DNA of 64,000 nucleotides from JBPCNH01 sp051001455 (GCA_051001455.1 JBPCNH010000003.1:1-64000); one strand, 5' to 3'; positions 42,402 through 52,009 are shown, counted from the first letter of the stretch. Program-made: numbers and translations. Notes: generated from the sequence alone by a model not told the origin.

Positions 42402-43307
42402 CTAGTAGCGGTAGTCCGAACCCGGTCCGGTTAACTGCAGGTAGCCATCCTCGGTCAGGACGAACACCTGGTAGAGGTAGTACCCATAGAAGTTGTGGAT
42501 GTCCTGCTTGATGACCCGCGCATGTATCTGGATCGCGTCGACGTACGCGTCAGAATGGTTGTAAGCCCACAAGGCATCACGCATCCGATCCGGCGCGCCG
42601 GAAGCAGATAGGTATCGAGCGGCGGCCATGATCGCGTTGTACGGCTTCATGGGATCCCCGCGCCCGTAGTGATCCCACGTTGCAGGCATGAACTGCATCG
42701 GACCCAGTGCCCCTGCCGAGCTCGGCCCGTTCAGGCGTCCGAACTTGGACTCGATGAAGTTCACGGACGCCAGGATGTTCCAGGGAACATCGAAGCGTTC
42801 CTCTGCCTCCCGGTAATAACGCAGAAGCTTCTTAGGCGACGTGGGCTCCGTGGTCTTCATCTTTACCGGCTTCTTCAGCGGCTTGACGAGGGCGCCGATC
42901 GTGCGAGCAGCCTTGACGTTCGCACGGAGCTTGTACGCCACGTTGCCGCTCAGATGCGTCTCCACCTTGCGCGCCATCTTCGGATTATGGGCCAGCCATC
43001 GGTAGGTCTTCTGGAGCGCGAGACCGGTCAATTCCAACTCGCGCCACTGAGGCCCACGAGGTGGATCACCTGACTCGAGCCAGGCGTCGATCCCTTCACT
43101 TAAACGCTTTTCGAGGCGCTGAAGACGCGCCGCCGCTCTCTCATCCTTAGAACCCTGCGCGTCCGTCGGCGCGGCCGAAGGATCGGGTGACTCCGCCGGG
43201 CTAGCCGTGCCGCCCGCTCCAGGCACCCCGTGCTCCGGTGCGTCCGAACAACCGGCCAGCACGACCGCCGATAGCAGAACGGCGAGGGAGAGTCGGAGTC
43301 TCAGCAT
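42402..43307 (-). CDS. Lytic transglycosylase lipoprotein
   Basis: A 301-residue lipoprotein (lipobox VVLAGC at about 17-22, short Ser/Pro/Ala linker), followed by a helical region (about 55-165) and a C-terminal transglycosylase domain. Catalytic Glu is in NFIESKFGRLNGPSSAGALGPMQFMPATWDHYG, with the GPMQFMPATW and YNHSDAYVDAI motifs typical of Slt/MltB-like enzymes that cut MurNAc-GlcNAc bonds and release anhydro-muropeptides. The ATG at 43307 gives MLRLRLSLAVLLSAVVLAGC; the longer frame upstream has no signal. It is the second gene of a pair with the PGRP-type amidase (8 bp gap). Confidence 0.9.
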   Translation of the reverse strand: MLRLRLSLAVLLSAVVLAGCSDAPEHGVPGAGGTASPAESPDPSAAPTDAQGSKDERAAARLQRLEKRLSEGIDAWLESGDPPRGPQWRELELTGLALQKTYRWLAHNPKMARKVETHLSGNVAYKLRANVKAARTIGALVKPLKKPVKMKTTEPTSPKKLLRYYREAEERFDVPWNILASVNFIESKFGRLNGPSSAGALGPMQFMPATWDHYGRGDPMKPYNAIMAAARYLSASGAPDRMRDALWAYNHSDAYVDAIQIHARVIKQDIHNFYGYYLYQVFVLTEDGYLQLTGPGSDYRY

Positions 43308-43315
43308 GTATGCCG

Positions 43316-45097
43316 CTACTCGGCGACGGTGAAGAAAACCGACGGGCTGCGGGAGGCTGCGTAGCCCTTGCCCCTGGGATTCCATGTCGCTACGCGATAG
43401 ACGTGCCCGACGCGCCGTGGCTGGAAGCCGCTCGTATAGGAACCGGTCGCGTCGAGTTTGGGGAACTTGTCACGCACGAATTTCTCGGTGCCGTCGGGCC
43501 TGACTTTGAAGATCTTCACCTTGATCGTTCGATCCGGCAGAGCCGGCGTGACGTCTCCGCCGAACGTGACCTTCCGTGTGCCGGGTTCGTATCGCATGAT
43601 CGAGCCCTCACTAGTGCCGCCCTGCGTCTGCAACGTTACGATGGCTTTCACCTTTATGGTCACGACGCTGCTCTGGCGCTCCCAGGTCGAGGCATCCCCC
43701 GGGTAGGTCGCTCCGAACTTCGAGTTGCGGCTCGGTTCGGTGGTGTAGCTGAACGATCCATCGGCACCGGTCAGCTTCTGGTCCACGATCGTCCACCGAC
43801 CACCGTGGGGTCGTGAATAAAGCGTCACCGGCTTCACCACCATGGGCGCGCCCTGCTCGTCGCGAAGGGTGCCCGTGATCGTTGTTCCCTCGCCATACTG
43901 CAGCTTGACCGGCGCACCTCTTAGATCGAGAGACGGAGTCATGCGTCCCCCGGCGATCATGGCAGCGACGTCCCTCCTCAGATTGGGCAGGTCGTTGTAG
44001 AGCGTGGTGCCGGGACATGCCGTCTGCCCTGCATCGCGGTGACCCGCCATACGAGGGAGCTTCCGCGTGTGCCCGGTGTCGGGGTTGCGATAGGTGTGTT
44101 GCGGCAGCGGATCGAGGTTGTGCCGGTCCATCACCCATGCCAGCGTGCGGACGAGCGAGTCACGCGCGGCGAGCGTCACCTTCGCCGACGTGAAGTTCCC
44201 CATCATGCTGATCCCGATGCTGCCCGAGTTGTAACCCGAGACGTGAGCTCCCGCCACCGCGTGACCCGCCGGATTCTCCGAATTGGGAGTCTCCCAAGAG
44301 TTAAACTTACGAGCCCAACGACCTTCGAAGATCGTCCCATCACTGCCGATCACGAAGTTGTACCCAAGATCGCACCACCCGCGCGACTGGGTGTGGAAAT
44401 AGTAGATCGCACGCATGGTCGCGTACGAGTTCGGATCGTTGTTCGAACCCGCGGTGTGATGGACGAACAACTGCTGGAGCGGATAGAACTGCCGCTTGCA
44501 ACTGCCGGTGGTTCTCTTCGAGGACTCGTCGGCGCCCCACTCCGAGCGGCTCACCATCCGTGGAGTGGAAGCCTGGGCTTGAGCAACGGCCGGAACGGTC
44601 CTTGCTTCGAGCGGACCGTCACTCGTATTCACGTAATCCATCCGGACCAACGCTCCCGGACGGGTCGAAGTGCGAGCGAGCTCTCCGGGTTTCACCGGCT
44701 GGAGGTCATCTCCACGCCATGCCCTGGCGGTGACTTCGGAGGCGGGCGGGTCCGGAAGCTTGACCGGCCGCCATTCGAGCCGCTCGGCGCGCCCCACGTA
44801 ATAGACGCCGCTGTAATGAGTGTCGCCGTCTTCGAGGTCGTGCGCCTCCTCGGCAACCTGCCACTCATCTGCCCCGTCGGCCCTCACGGTCCGGAAGACA
44901 ACACCCGTGCCCTCGTCACCCGTCCACTTGAACATCACATGCGTGGCAGGGAAGTCCAGGCGCGTGACGGCAGCGCCGCGCTCGGAGACCGTCCCGGACA
45001 GCGATCGGGGGATATATATCGTCTTCGCCGGCACCGCGACCTGAAGCGAGACGATGATGGTGAGCGCCGCTAGAACGACGAGGGGAGCTCGTTTCAT
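43316..45097 (-). CDS. PGRP-type N-acetylmuramoyl-L-alanine amidase
   Basis: A 593-residue exported protein. Signal peptide (about 1-24), an N-terminal beta-domain (about 30-170), then the peptidoglycan-recognition/Amidase_2 domain (about 184-375): MVSRSEWGADES, LFVHHTAGSNNDP (Zn ligand His), IYYFHTQSRGWCDLGYNFVIGSDGTIFEGR, AHVSGYNSGSIGISMMGNF and MAGHRDAGQTACPG with the second His and Cys. The C-terminal 200 residues form beta-rich repeats (LQYGEGTTITGTLRDEQGAPM, RWTIVDQKLTGADGSFSY) that may bind the wall. It would cut the bond between MurNAc and L-Ala. TAGAGT lies 8 bases before the ATG. Confidence 0.9.
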   Translation of the reverse strand: MKRAPLVVLAALTIIVSLQVAVPAKTIYIPRSLSGTVSERGAAVTRLDFPATHVMFKWTGDEGTGVVFRTVRADGADEWQVAEEAHDLEDGDTHYSGVYYVGRAERLEWRPVKLPDPPASEVTARAWRGDDLQPVKPGELARTSTRPGALVRMDYVNTSDGPLEARTVPAVAQAQASTPRMVSRSEWGADESSKRTTGSCKRQFYPLQQLFVHHTAGSNNDPNSYATMRAIYYFHTQSRGWCDLGYNFVIGSDGTIFEGRWARKFNSWETPNSENPAGHAVAGAHVSGYNSGSIGISMMGNFTSAKVTLAARDSLVRTLAWVMDRHNLDPLPQHTYRNPDTGHTRKLPRMAGHRDAGQTACPGTTLYNDLPNLRRDVAAMIAGGRMTPSLDLRGAPVKLQYGEGTTITGTLRDEQGAPMVVKPVTLYSRPHGGRWTIVDQKLTGADGSFSYTTEPSRNSKFGATYPGDASTWERQSSVVTIKVKAIVTLQTQGGTSEGSIMRYEPGTRKVTFGGDVTPALPDRTIKVKIFKVRPDGTEKFVRDKFPKLDATGSYTSGFQPRRVGHVYRVATWNPRGKGYAASRSPSVFFTVAE

Positions 45098-45105
45098 CGG
45101 CCATC

Positions 45106-45111
45106 ACTCTA
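45106..45111 (-). promoter_or_regulatory. -10 box TAGAGT of the amidase-transglycosylase pair
   Basis: TAGAGT on the minus strand ends 8 bases before the ATG at 45097. Confidence 0.45.
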
Positions 45112-45384
45112 GCGAGAGCGTCGAGATAGTCCAGCGGAGCGAGCCCGGTGGGACGGCACTCCTCTCGTATCCACCCCTCCCTCCGGACCAAGGAGCGGCA
45201 TACGGATCGGGGACCGAGAGCGGCCGAAGGGATTGCGTTGGAGGGGGAGAGCGTGGGCCTCCGGCCACCACATTCCGCCCCGGGGCTTTCGATGTATATG
45301 CTTACATTGGTACCTAATGGTAATCGGGGGCTTCCCCCTGGGCGCGGCTGGCGTCCGTCGAGGAAGAAGAAAGGGGTTCAATCT

Positions 45385-46488
45385 ATGAGGAGAGGCTTGC
45401 TCCTTAAGCTGATCGTGATGGCCTTGGCACTATCGATGGTGGCCGTGGCATGCGATCGAGGTGACGATGGCGGCACCGACGATGGAGCCGACAACGGCGC
45501 CGCACAAGAAGGTGGAAATCTCCTAAACGAGATCACCGAGCGCGGTTCCATCCGTTGTGGCGTCAACAACACCGTCCCGGGCTTCGGTTTCGAAGAGAAC
45601 GGCGAAGCCGTGGGCTTCGACATCGACTTCTGCCGGGCCTTCGCAGCTGCCCTGACCGGTAGTGCCGACAACATCGAGACGACTCCGATCGATGCAGACA
45701 ACCGCTTCAACGCCCTTCGTTCGGGCGAGTACGACGTCCTCGTGCGGAACACGACGTGGACGTCGAGCCGTGACGGTGCGGAAGGTGTCTTCTTCCTCCA
45801 CCCGAACTTCTACGACGGTCAGGCCATGATGGTCCGGGCCGACGACGGCTTCGGTTCCATCGCGGACATGGACGGCGCCAACATCTGCGTGACGTCCGGT
45901 ACGACTACCGAGCTGAACCTGGCGGACTACGCACAGCAGGTCGATATCAACATCGAAGCAGTGACCTTCCCCGAGAACCCACAGCTGCAGGAAGCCTTCA
46001 TCGCAGGTTCCTGTGACGGTTGGACCTCAGACCGCTCGCAGCTCGCTGCCATCCGGTCGGAGTGGCCGGAAGGCGAAGGTGGGCCCGAGTCTTTGGTGGT
46101 CCTCGACGATGTCATGTCAAAAGAGCCGCTGGCTCCCGGCGTCCTCGACAGCGAAGTCGACCTCGGTGACGCGCTTAACTTCGTGGTCAACGGCATGATC
46201 TTGGCCGAGGAGCTCGGCGTGAACAGCAACAACGTCGACAAGCAAGCCGAGAACCCGGACAACCCGTCGATAGCTTCACTCCTCGGCGTTCCCTTCGAGG
46301 ACGGCGAGGCGTTGGATCCGGGTCTAGGTCTGCCGGCGGACTTCATGCAGAACGTCCTTCGCGAAGTCGGTAACTACGGCGACGTGTTCGAGAAGCACCT
46401 TGGTCCGGACACACCGCTCGGCCTCGATCGCGGACTTAACGCCCTCTGGACGGAGGGTGGCATCCAGTACGCGATGCCGCTCCGCTAG
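45385..46488 (+). CDS. Amino-acid ABC transporter substrate-binding lipoprotein, AapJ-like
   Basis: A 367-residue family 3 binding protein. Lipoprotein signal VAVACD near residue 22, a Gly/Asp linker, then LLNEITERGSIRCGVNNTVPGFGFEENGEAVGFDIDFCRAFAAALTG, FNALRSGEYDVLVRNTTWTSSRD and WTSDRSQLAAIR. The overall sequence resembles AapJ/BztA, the binding proteins for a broad range of L-amino acids. The ATG at 45385 has GAAGAAAGGGG upstream. A terminator separates it from the permease genes, so it should be made in excess over them. The 287-bp divergent region towards the amidase gene holds its promoter. Confidence 0.92.
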   Translation: MRRGLLLKLIVMALALSMVAVACDRGDDGGTDDGADNGAAQEGGNLLNEITERGSIRCGVNNTVPGFGFEENGEAVGFDIDFCRAFAAALTGSADNIETTPIDADNRFNALRSGEYDVLVRNTTWTSSRDGAEGVFFLHPNFYDGQAMMVRADDGFGSIADMDGANICVTSGTTTELNLADYAQQVDINIEAVTFPENPQLQEAFIAGSCDGWTSDRSQLAAIRSEWPEGEGGPESLVVLDDVMSKEPLAPGVLDSEVDLGDALNFVVNGMILAEELGVNSNNVDKQAENPDNPSIASLLGVPFEDGEALDPGLGLPADFMQNVLREVGNYGDVFEKHLGPDTPLGLDRGLNALWTEGGIQYAMPLR

Positions 46489-46507
46489 AGACAGACGAAT
46501 AACCGTT

Positions 46508-46540
46508 AAAGGGGTCCGGGCAACCGGACCCCTTTACGAT
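46508..46540 (+). terminator. Rho-independent terminator between binding-protein and permease genes
   Basis: Twelve paired bases (46508-46519 with 46524-46535), GCAA loop, then ACGATTTAT. It probably lets only part of the transcription continue into the permeases. Confidence 0.8.
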
Positions 46541-46553
46541 TTATCCTTCAGCC

Positions 46554-47741
46554 GTGGCGACAGCCCAATCCACTAAGCCGCCCCTTTGGCGGGATATCCG
46601 CGTCCTGCGTGTCGCAGGTCAGATCCTGTTCGTCATCGCGGCGGTCGTCGTCTTCCAGCAGATCTGGCTCAACCTCGAGTACAACTACAGTCGTCAAGGC
46701 ATCGACTCCGGATTCGGATTCCTTGGGTCCCGATCCGGTTTCCAGATCAGCGAGTCGGTGCTCGATTACGGACCGAACAAGCGTTATCAGGATGTGATCG
46801 TCGCCGGGCTCGCGAACACGGTGTTCCTTATCGCGATACCAGGCGTCATCCTTGCGTCGATCCTGGGCCTGCTCGTAGGGATCGGTCGCCTCTCCACCAA
46901 CTGGATCGTGCGCAAGCTCTCGCAGGTATACGTCGAGGTTCTGCGGAACACCCCCGTGCTTGTTCTCATCATCATCTTCTACGTGGCCGTCGTCCTCGCG
47001 CTGCCGAGGGTTGAGAACGGATGGAAGATCCCGGGTCTCATGCACCTGTCGCAGCGCGGCATGGCCATCACATTCCCGAAAGCCCAACAGGGATTCGTCG
47101 CGTGGCTGGTGATCCTCATCGTCGGTTTCGTCATCGCGCGCTTGGTACGAGCGTGGAGAGTGCGACTCAACGAAGCCACTGGGGAGTCCACCCACCCGTT
47201 TTTGTTCTTCCTCGGAACCTTCCTGCTGTTCGCGATCGGCGGAGCCTTCGCCCTGGGGGGGCCGATCATGATCGAAGTCCCTCAGGTGACCCGCTTCGGA
47301 TACCAAGGAGGTTTCCAGGGCAGCGGCCGGCTCGCTGGCATCCTGTTCCCTCTGGCGTTCTATACCAGCGCTTTCATCGCCGAGATCATCCGCGGCTCCA
47401 TCCAGGCGGTGGCGAAGGGACAGAAAGAAGCAGCCGAAGCGCTTGGGCTAAGGCCTATGCAACAACTTCGTCTGGTAGTTCTGCCACAGGCCTTGAGGAT
47501 CGCTCTCCCTCCGATCAACAGCCAATATCTGAATCTCACGAAAAACTCGTCTCTCGCCATCGCGGTCGGATTCTCGGACCTAGCGAGTGTCATGAAAACA
47601 GTGATCAATCAGTCCGGTCGTTCCTTCCAAGCGATCCTCATCCTGGTCGGTTTGTATCTCGGCCTCAGCCTGGTCATCTCTTTCGTGATGAACCTGTTCA
47701 ATCGTGCCGTGACTGCGAAGGGGGAACGGCGCAGTGGATGA
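46554..47741 (+). CDS. Amino-acid ABC transporter permease, AapQ-like
   Basis: A 395-residue membrane protein with about eight hydrophobic segments. NTVFLIAIPGVILASILGLLVGIGRLS and VEVLRNTPVLVLIIIFY begin the HisMQ-type permease domain, and the EAA loop is EIIRGSIQAVAKGQKEAAEALGLRPMQQLRLVVLPQALRIALPP. The long insert between about residues 150 and 270 is the AapQ/BztB form, larger than simple glutamine permeases. GTG start. Overlaps the next permease gene by 8 bp. Confidence 0.93.
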   Translation: MATAQSTKPPLWRDIRVLRVAGQILFVIAAVVVFQQIWLNLEYNYSRQGIDSGFGFLGSRSGFQISESVLDYGPNKRYQDVIVAGLANTVFLIAIPGVILASILGLLVGIGRLSTNWIVRKLSQVYVEVLRNTPVLVLIIIFYVAVVLALPRVENGWKIPGLMHLSQRGMAITFPKAQQGFVAWLVILIVGFVIARLVRAWRVRLNEATGESTHPFLFFLGTFLLFAIGGAFALGGPIMIEVPQVTRFGYQGGFQGSGRLAGILFPLAFYTSAFIAEIIRGSIQAVAKGQKEAAEALGLRPMQQLRLVVLPQALRIALPPINSQYLNLTKNSSLAIAVGFSDLASVMKTVINQSGRSFQAILILVGLYLGLSLVISFVMNLFNRAVTAKGERRSG

Positions 47742-49014
47742 CATCACGCGGGGGCTCCGCGAGCGAGAGGCTGAACTGGGTCTCCAAGAAGATGTGGACG
47801 AGTCCGCTCTTCCAGACGAGGGACTGCATCTTGGACTCCCTCACAAACAACCGGCGACGCCGAAGGAGTGGGTAAAGGAGAACCTCTTCTCGTCTGTCCT
47901 CAACACCATACTCACCATCGCGTTTGGGCTCTTGGCCTTGATCCTTCTGTATCAAGTCACCAGGTTCGTCTTCTTCACGGGGCAGTGGGACGTCTTCAAG
48001 AGCAACGCTCGTTCGTACATGGTCGGGCGCTGGCCGCTCGGTGAGATGTGGCGGGTGTGGACGGCCGTCTACCTGGTTGCGTTCCTAGCCGGCCTCGGCT
48101 ACGGCGTGAGTGGTCTGAGAACGGCATGGGGGCGCACCCGCTGGATATACGCCGGAGTGACGGGGCTGTTCGCTCTATACGTCTTCATATACGTCGTAGA
48201 TACTCCCCTCGTCTACATCCTGACAGCCGGCATCGGGTTGTCGATCTTCTTAGGCGACCGCCTCGGCCGGCGCCTGGGACTTTCGATCTCGAAGCCACTC
48301 GCGATCGCCTGGATCTTGGTCTTCCCACTGATGATGGTGCTCTTCCGCGGGTTCGATGGGGTTCCGCCGCGCCTGTGGGGAGGCTTCTTACTCAACCTCA
48401 CCGTCGCTTTCGTCGCGATCTTCGCCTCGTTCCCGATCGGGCTCATGCTGGCTCTCGGGCGACGCTCGAGCCTGCCGGCGATCCGGGGGTTCTGCATCGG
48501 CGTCATCGAGATCGTGCGAGGAAACCCTCTCTACGTATTGCTGATCGGAGGGGCATTCCTGCTCCCTCTGTTGATGCCGCCGAGCATGTCGGACATCCCT
48601 TTGATCATCCGCGCGATGGTGATCTTCACCCTTTTCTCGTCGGCCTATGTGGCCGAGATCGTGCGTGGTGGTCTCCAAGGCGTCGACGATGGCCAGTACG
48701 AGGCGAGCAAGGCGCTAGGTCTCTCGGCCACGCGCATGATGGCACTCGTCATCCTTCCGCAAGCTTTGCGCAAGACGATCCCGGCGATGATCAGCCACTT
48801 CATCAGTTTGTTCAAAGACACGTCGCTGCTGGCCGTCATCGGTGGATTCACCGATGCATTAAGAGCGGCGCGGCGCGCCGGTGTCGGGTTGGGCGAGGCG
48901 GGTAACGCCCTCGAGGCACTGTTACCGGCTGCTGCACTGTTCTTCGTCGTCGCATATTCCATGTCACGCTGGAGCCAACGTCTCGAGAAGAGACTCGGAG
49001 TGGGAGAGCGCTAG
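47734..49014 (+). CDS. Amino-acid ABC transporter permease, AapM-like
   Basis: A 426-residue permease with about nine hydrophobic segments and a charged N-terminus (about 1-45). It has a long insert (about 130-190) and the closing EAA loop EIVRGGLQGVDDGQYEASKALGLSATRMMALVILPQALRKTIPAMISHFISLFKDTSLLAVIGGFTDAL. The pair AapQ and AapM form the hetero-dimeric channel. GTG start; the ATPase gene begins on the base after the stop codon. Confidence 0.93.
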   Translation: MDDITRGLREREAELGLQEDVDESALPDEGLHLGLPHKQPATPKEWVKENLFSSVLNTILTIAFGLLALILLYQVTRFVFFTGQWDVFKSNARSYMVGRWPLGEMWRVWTAVYLVAFLAGLGYGVSGLRTAWGRTRWIYAGVTGLFALYVFIYVVDTPLVYILTAGIGLSIFLGDRLGRRLGLSISKPLAIAWILVFPLMMVLFRGFDGVPPRLWGGFLLNLTVAFVAIFASFPIGLMLALGRRSSLPAIRGFCIGVIEIVRGNPLYVLLIGGAFLLPLLMPPSMSDIPLIIRAMVIFTLFSSAYVAEIVRGGLQGVDDGQYEASKALGLSATRMMALVILPQALRKTIPAMISHFISLFKDTSLLAVIGGFTDALRAARRAGVGLGEAGNALEALLPAAALFFVVAYSMSRWSQRLEKRLGVGER

Positions 49015-49794
49015 ATGGCAGAAACTGAAAACGTCCTCACGGGGAACGGCGGCGGCGCGCCGAAAGAGCACATGATCCTCGCCGAGAACGTGCACAAACG
49101 TTTCGGAGATTTCGAAGCGCTTAAAGGGATCTCGACCTCGATCCGTCAAGGAGAGGTCGTCGTTATCGTCGGCCCCTCGGGTTCCGGCAAATCGACATTC
49201 ATCCGCACGATCAACAGACTCGAGCGTCACGACGAGGGTCGCATCGTCGTCGACGATATCGAGCTCACGGATGACATCCGAAACATCGAGAAGATCCGTA
49301 GCGAGATCGGGATGGTCTTTCAGTCTTTCAACCTGTTCCCTCACCTAACGGTGAGAGAGAACATCACGCTGGCGCCTCGCAACGTCCGTCACTGGCCGCG
49401 TGCAAAAGCGGATGAGATCGCCGATCAACTACTCGATCGAGTCGGCATCCCCGAGCAAGCGGACAAGTTCCCTGCGCAGCTCTCGGGTGGTCAGCAGCAG
49501 CGCGTAGCTATCGCCCGTGCTCTTGCCATGCAACCGAAGATCATGTTGTTCGACGAACCCACCTCTGCTCTCGATCCCGAGATGATCAAAGAGGTCCTCG
49601 ACGTCATGAAAGAGCTCGCTAAGTCCGGGATGACGATGATCTGTGTATCCCACGAGATCGGCTTCGCCCGGGAGGTAGCCGACCGCGTGGTGTTCTTCGA
49701 TGGTGGTCTCCTCGTGGAAGAAGCGAGCCCCGACGTGTTCTTCAGCGACCCGAAGGAGGATCGCACCAAGAAGTTCCTCTCTCAGATCCTCTGA
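49015..49794 (+). CDS. Amino-acid ABC transporter ATPase, AapP/GlnQ-like
   Basis: A 259-residue ATP-binding subunit with Walker [16 protein letters not shown] (about 53-67), Q-loop [15 protein letters not shown], signature [35 protein letters not shown] (signature to Walker B and D-loop, about 153-187) and H-loop [18 protein letters not shown]. This is the GlnQ/HisP type that powers polar amino-acid uptake. It completes the J-Q-M-P set from 45.4 to 49.8 kb. Confidence 0.96.
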   Translation: MAETENVLTGNGGGAPKEHMILAENVHKRFGDFEALKGISTSIRQGEVVVIVGPSGSGKSTFIRTINRLERHDEGRIVVDDIELTDDIRNIEKIRSEIGMVFQSFNLFPHLTVRENITLAPRNVRHWPRAKADEIADQLLDRVGIPEQADKFPAQLSGGQQQRVAIARALAMQPKIMLFDEPTSALDPEMIKEVLDVMKELAKSGMTMICVSHEIGFAREVADRVVFFDGGLLVEEASPDVFFSDPKEDRTKKFLSQIL

Positions 49795-49850
49795 TCCCAC
49801 CGCGCGGCCGCTGACCACGTGTCGATCGGCAAGAAGGTCGGCCGATTAGG

Positions 49851-50735
49851 GTGAAGGACATGTCCCGATCGTCTGCTCTCTCGATCGCGCTCGCCCTAAT
49901 CATGCTTTCAGGAGGGTGCGTTCCGCCCGAAGAAGAGATCGTGCTCGCGCGCGACTACAGCGACGCCTCGCAGATGGGACAGGTTCAAGAGAGAGGCAAG
50001 CTGATCGCCGGAGTGGCCGCCGGCCTTCCCGAAGGCACCGGTCCCGGCGGCGACGGCCCCGGTGCCGTGGAGGGCTTCATGGTGGACCTCGCCACCTCGA
50101 TCGCCGACACGCTCGACGTCGACCTCGTGATCGAACACGCATCCTCGGATGACCTGCTCGAGTTGGTGGAAGACGGAGAAATCGACGTCGCTTTTCCGCT
50201 GACCCCGGTGACCGAGAAACTCGCTCGGCGCGCCGGGCCCACCGATCCATACATCGTTGCCCACCAGCGCTTGCTCGTCCCAACGAAGAGCGGGATCGAC
50301 AAGGTCGACGACCTCACTTCGGAAGCCGTCGTTTGTCCCTTGCAACAAGAGGAGATGCAGGTATCGCTACCTGATCTCGATCCCTCTATCGAGACCATCG
50401 AGCAGAGGGACCCGGCCGGTTGTGTCTCGGCCCTGGAGAAAGGGCGCGCCGAGGTCGTGACGGGCCCGGAGCTGGATCTCGTCCGTATCCACCAAGCCAT
50501 CAAGGGATATGCCATCACCGGCGAGGCTCTCACCACCGCCGGTTACTCCATCGTCGTCGGACGTGACACGGGCACCTGGAAGGGTTTCGTCGAAGGCGTC
50601 CTCGGACGTTACAAATCCGAGGGGCGGTGGCTCATCAGCTACAACCGGTGGCTCGCGCCCTATCTCGGTCGCGACGCAGAGCCGCCGCGCATGACGGTCG
50701 AGGAAGCGGCGGCCTTATACCCCCGCGACCTATAG
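49851..50735 (+). CDS. Divergent family 3 substrate-binding lipoprotein
   Basis: A 294-residue exported protein with lipobox LSGGC (about 20-24) and a shortened family 3 binding fold: QVQERGKLIAGVAAGLPEGTG, GAVEGFMVDLATSIADTLDVDLVIEHASSDDLLELVEDGEIDVAFPLTPVTEKLARRAGPTDPYIVAHQRLLVP. The usual ligand-binding aspartate-arginine pairs are not obvious, so the ligand may differ. It is 56 bp after the ATPase gene and may be an accessory binding protein of the same transporter, or a sensor for it. GTG at 49851 or ATG at 49860 are both possible starts. Ends with a stop just before a 365-bp gap. Confidence 0.82.
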   Translation: MKDMSRSSALSIALALIMLSGGCVPPEEEIVLARDYSDASQMGQVQERGKLIAGVAAGLPEGTGPGGDGPGAVEGFMVDLATSIADTLDVDLVIEHASSDDLLELVEDGEIDVAFPLTPVTEKLARRAGPTDPYIVAHQRLLVPTKSGIDKVDDLTSEAVVCPLQQEEMQVSLPDLDPSIETIEQRDPAGCVSALEKGRAEVVTGPELDLVRIHQAIKGYAITGEALTTAGYSIVVGRDTGTWKGFVEGVLGRYKSEGRWLISYNRWLAPYLGRDAEPPRMTVEEAAALYPRDL

Positions 50736-51100
50736 CCGACGCTGCTCGTATCCGGCGCCGCGCCGCAGTGGAGCGCGGCAGCTACCGGTAACGAACCGCT
50801 CACATAGATGAGAAGGCCGGCCACCGACCAGATAAACCAATTTCTTGCAGCGCGCGAAGACAGCAAGAACTACACGCTCCTTCCAGGGTTTCCCGCGACG
50901 GATCCTTCAGGCCGCGGGTAGATGTATCAACAGCGCGCGCGGATGTCCACTTCCTCCGTGAGCGCACCGTATGCGCGTGAAGCCTCAGCGTGACGAAGCG
51001 CAGGTCAAGCGTTCACAGATCTTCTGGATTCTTTAGCGCGCAAGCCCCTCGTGCGACGTCAGGGTAGACAAATCGGATACCGCTAAGGAATGATGCTTGC
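50736..51100. other. Intergenic region between binding protein and receiver-domain gene
   Basis: About 365 bp. I see no tRNA, riboswitch core or open frame with a ribosome binding site. It contains runs of alternating G and C (GCGCGCGCGG near 50936) and should carry the promoter for the gene at 51101. Confidence 0.45.
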
Positions 51101-51463
51101 GTGAGCGAGGCCGAAGTCCCCGCCCAGAAGACCGTTCTCATCGTCGATGACGATGAGGAGATACGCCACGTATTGCGCCTCCTCTTCGAGGGTGAGGGGA
51201 TGGAGGTCATCGGAGAGGCCGAGAGCGGCGTGGAATCCGTCCCTATCGCCCTCAAAGCCCAGCCGGACTTCGTGATCCTCGACTACATGCTCCCCCGCCT
51301 GGACGGGGAGGGGACCTCCGAGATCCTTCGAGCGGTGGCTCCGGGCACCAAGATCGTGGCTTTCTCGGCCATCCTCGAAGAGCAGCCCGAGTGGGCGGAC
51401 GCCTATCTCAACAAGGAGCGGATCAGCGAGCTGATGCCCCTGCTCCGCTCGTTCATCCGCTAA
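51101..51463 (+). CDS. Single-domain response regulator (receiver only)
   Basis: A 120-residue CheY-like protein. It has the acidic pair DDDEE near the start (about 17-21), the phospho-accepting Asp in FVILDYMLPRLDG (about 60), Ser/Thr in IVAFSAIL and Lys in YLNKERISELM (about 108). There is no output domain. No histidine kinase is next to it, so its partner is elsewhere. GTG start. It is 6 bp from the convergent yajQ gene. Confidence 0.92.
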   Translation: MSEAEVPAQKTVLIVDDDEEIRHVLRLLFEGEGMEVIGEAESGVESVPIALKAQPDFVILDYMLPRLDGEGTSEILRAVAPGTKIVAFSAILEEQPEWADAYLNKERISELMPLLRSFIR

Positions 51464-51469
51464 CCGGGA

Positions 51470-51976
51470 TTAGCTGCGGTAGTTGACGAACTGGAGCGGG
51501 ACGCCGAAGTCCTTCTCCCGAAGCTCCGCTTGGATCGTCTGCAGCGTGTCTAGCGACTTCGAAGAGATCCGCACCTGATCGCCTTGGATCGACGACTGCG
51601 CTTTGTGCTTGCGGTCCTTGATGTGCTTCACGATCTCTTTGGCTTTGTCCGTCGGGATGCCCTGTTTGATCCCGATCGTTTGGCGCGCCGTACCGCCGGC
51701 TGCCGCTTCGATCTTCCCGAAGTCGAGCACCTTGATCGCGATCTTGCGCTTCACGAGCTTCTCCTCGAGGACCCGCACCGAGTCCTTGACCTTCTGCTCG
51801 GTGTTAGCGCGCACGGTGAGTGTGACCTTCTCCCCCTCCTGCGCCATGTCGATATCGGCCCCGGTGTCCTTGAAGTCGAACCGGGTTGATACCTCTCGCT
51901 TCGCCTGATCTACGGCGTTGCGCAGCTCCTGCAGATCTATCTCTGAGACGACGTCGAAACTCGCATCTTTAGCCAT
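51470..51976 (-). CDS. yajQ: YajQ family nucleotide-binding protein
   Basis: A 168-residue UPF0234 protein with two RRM-like halves. Conserved blocks: FDVVSEIDLQELRNAVDQAKREVSTRFDFKDTGADI, KIAIKVLDFGKIEAAAGGTARQTIGIKQGIPTDKAKEIVKHIKD and HKAQSSIQGDQVRISSKSLDTLQTIQ. Some members bind c-di-GMP and others bind tRNA or nucleotides. The ATG has TAACCT 7 bases upstream. It is divergent from the kinase-like gene at 52022. Confidence 0.95.
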   Translation of the reverse strand: MAKDASFDVVSEIDLQELRNAVDQAKREVSTRFDFKDTGADIDMAQEGEKVTLTVRANTEQKVKDSVRVLEEKLVKRKIAIKVLDFGKIEAAAGGTARQTIGIKQGIPTDKAKEIVKHIKDRKHKAQSSIQGDQVRISSKSLDTLQTIQAELREKDFGVPLQFVNYRS

Positions 51977-51983
51977 GACATGG

Positions 51984-51989
51984 AGGTTA
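51984..51989 (-). promoter_or_regulatory. -10 box TAACCT of yajQ
   Basis: TAACCT on the minus strand ends 7 bases before the ATG at 51976. Confidence 0.55.
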
Positions 51990-52009
51990 CAACCAGACGT
52001 AGTCCCGGC

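Noticed and set aside
45292..45330. Palindrome around GGTACC upstream of the amino-acid binding protein as a GlnR box
   Set aside because: The half-sites are not at 11-bp steps and the symmetry is off by one base.
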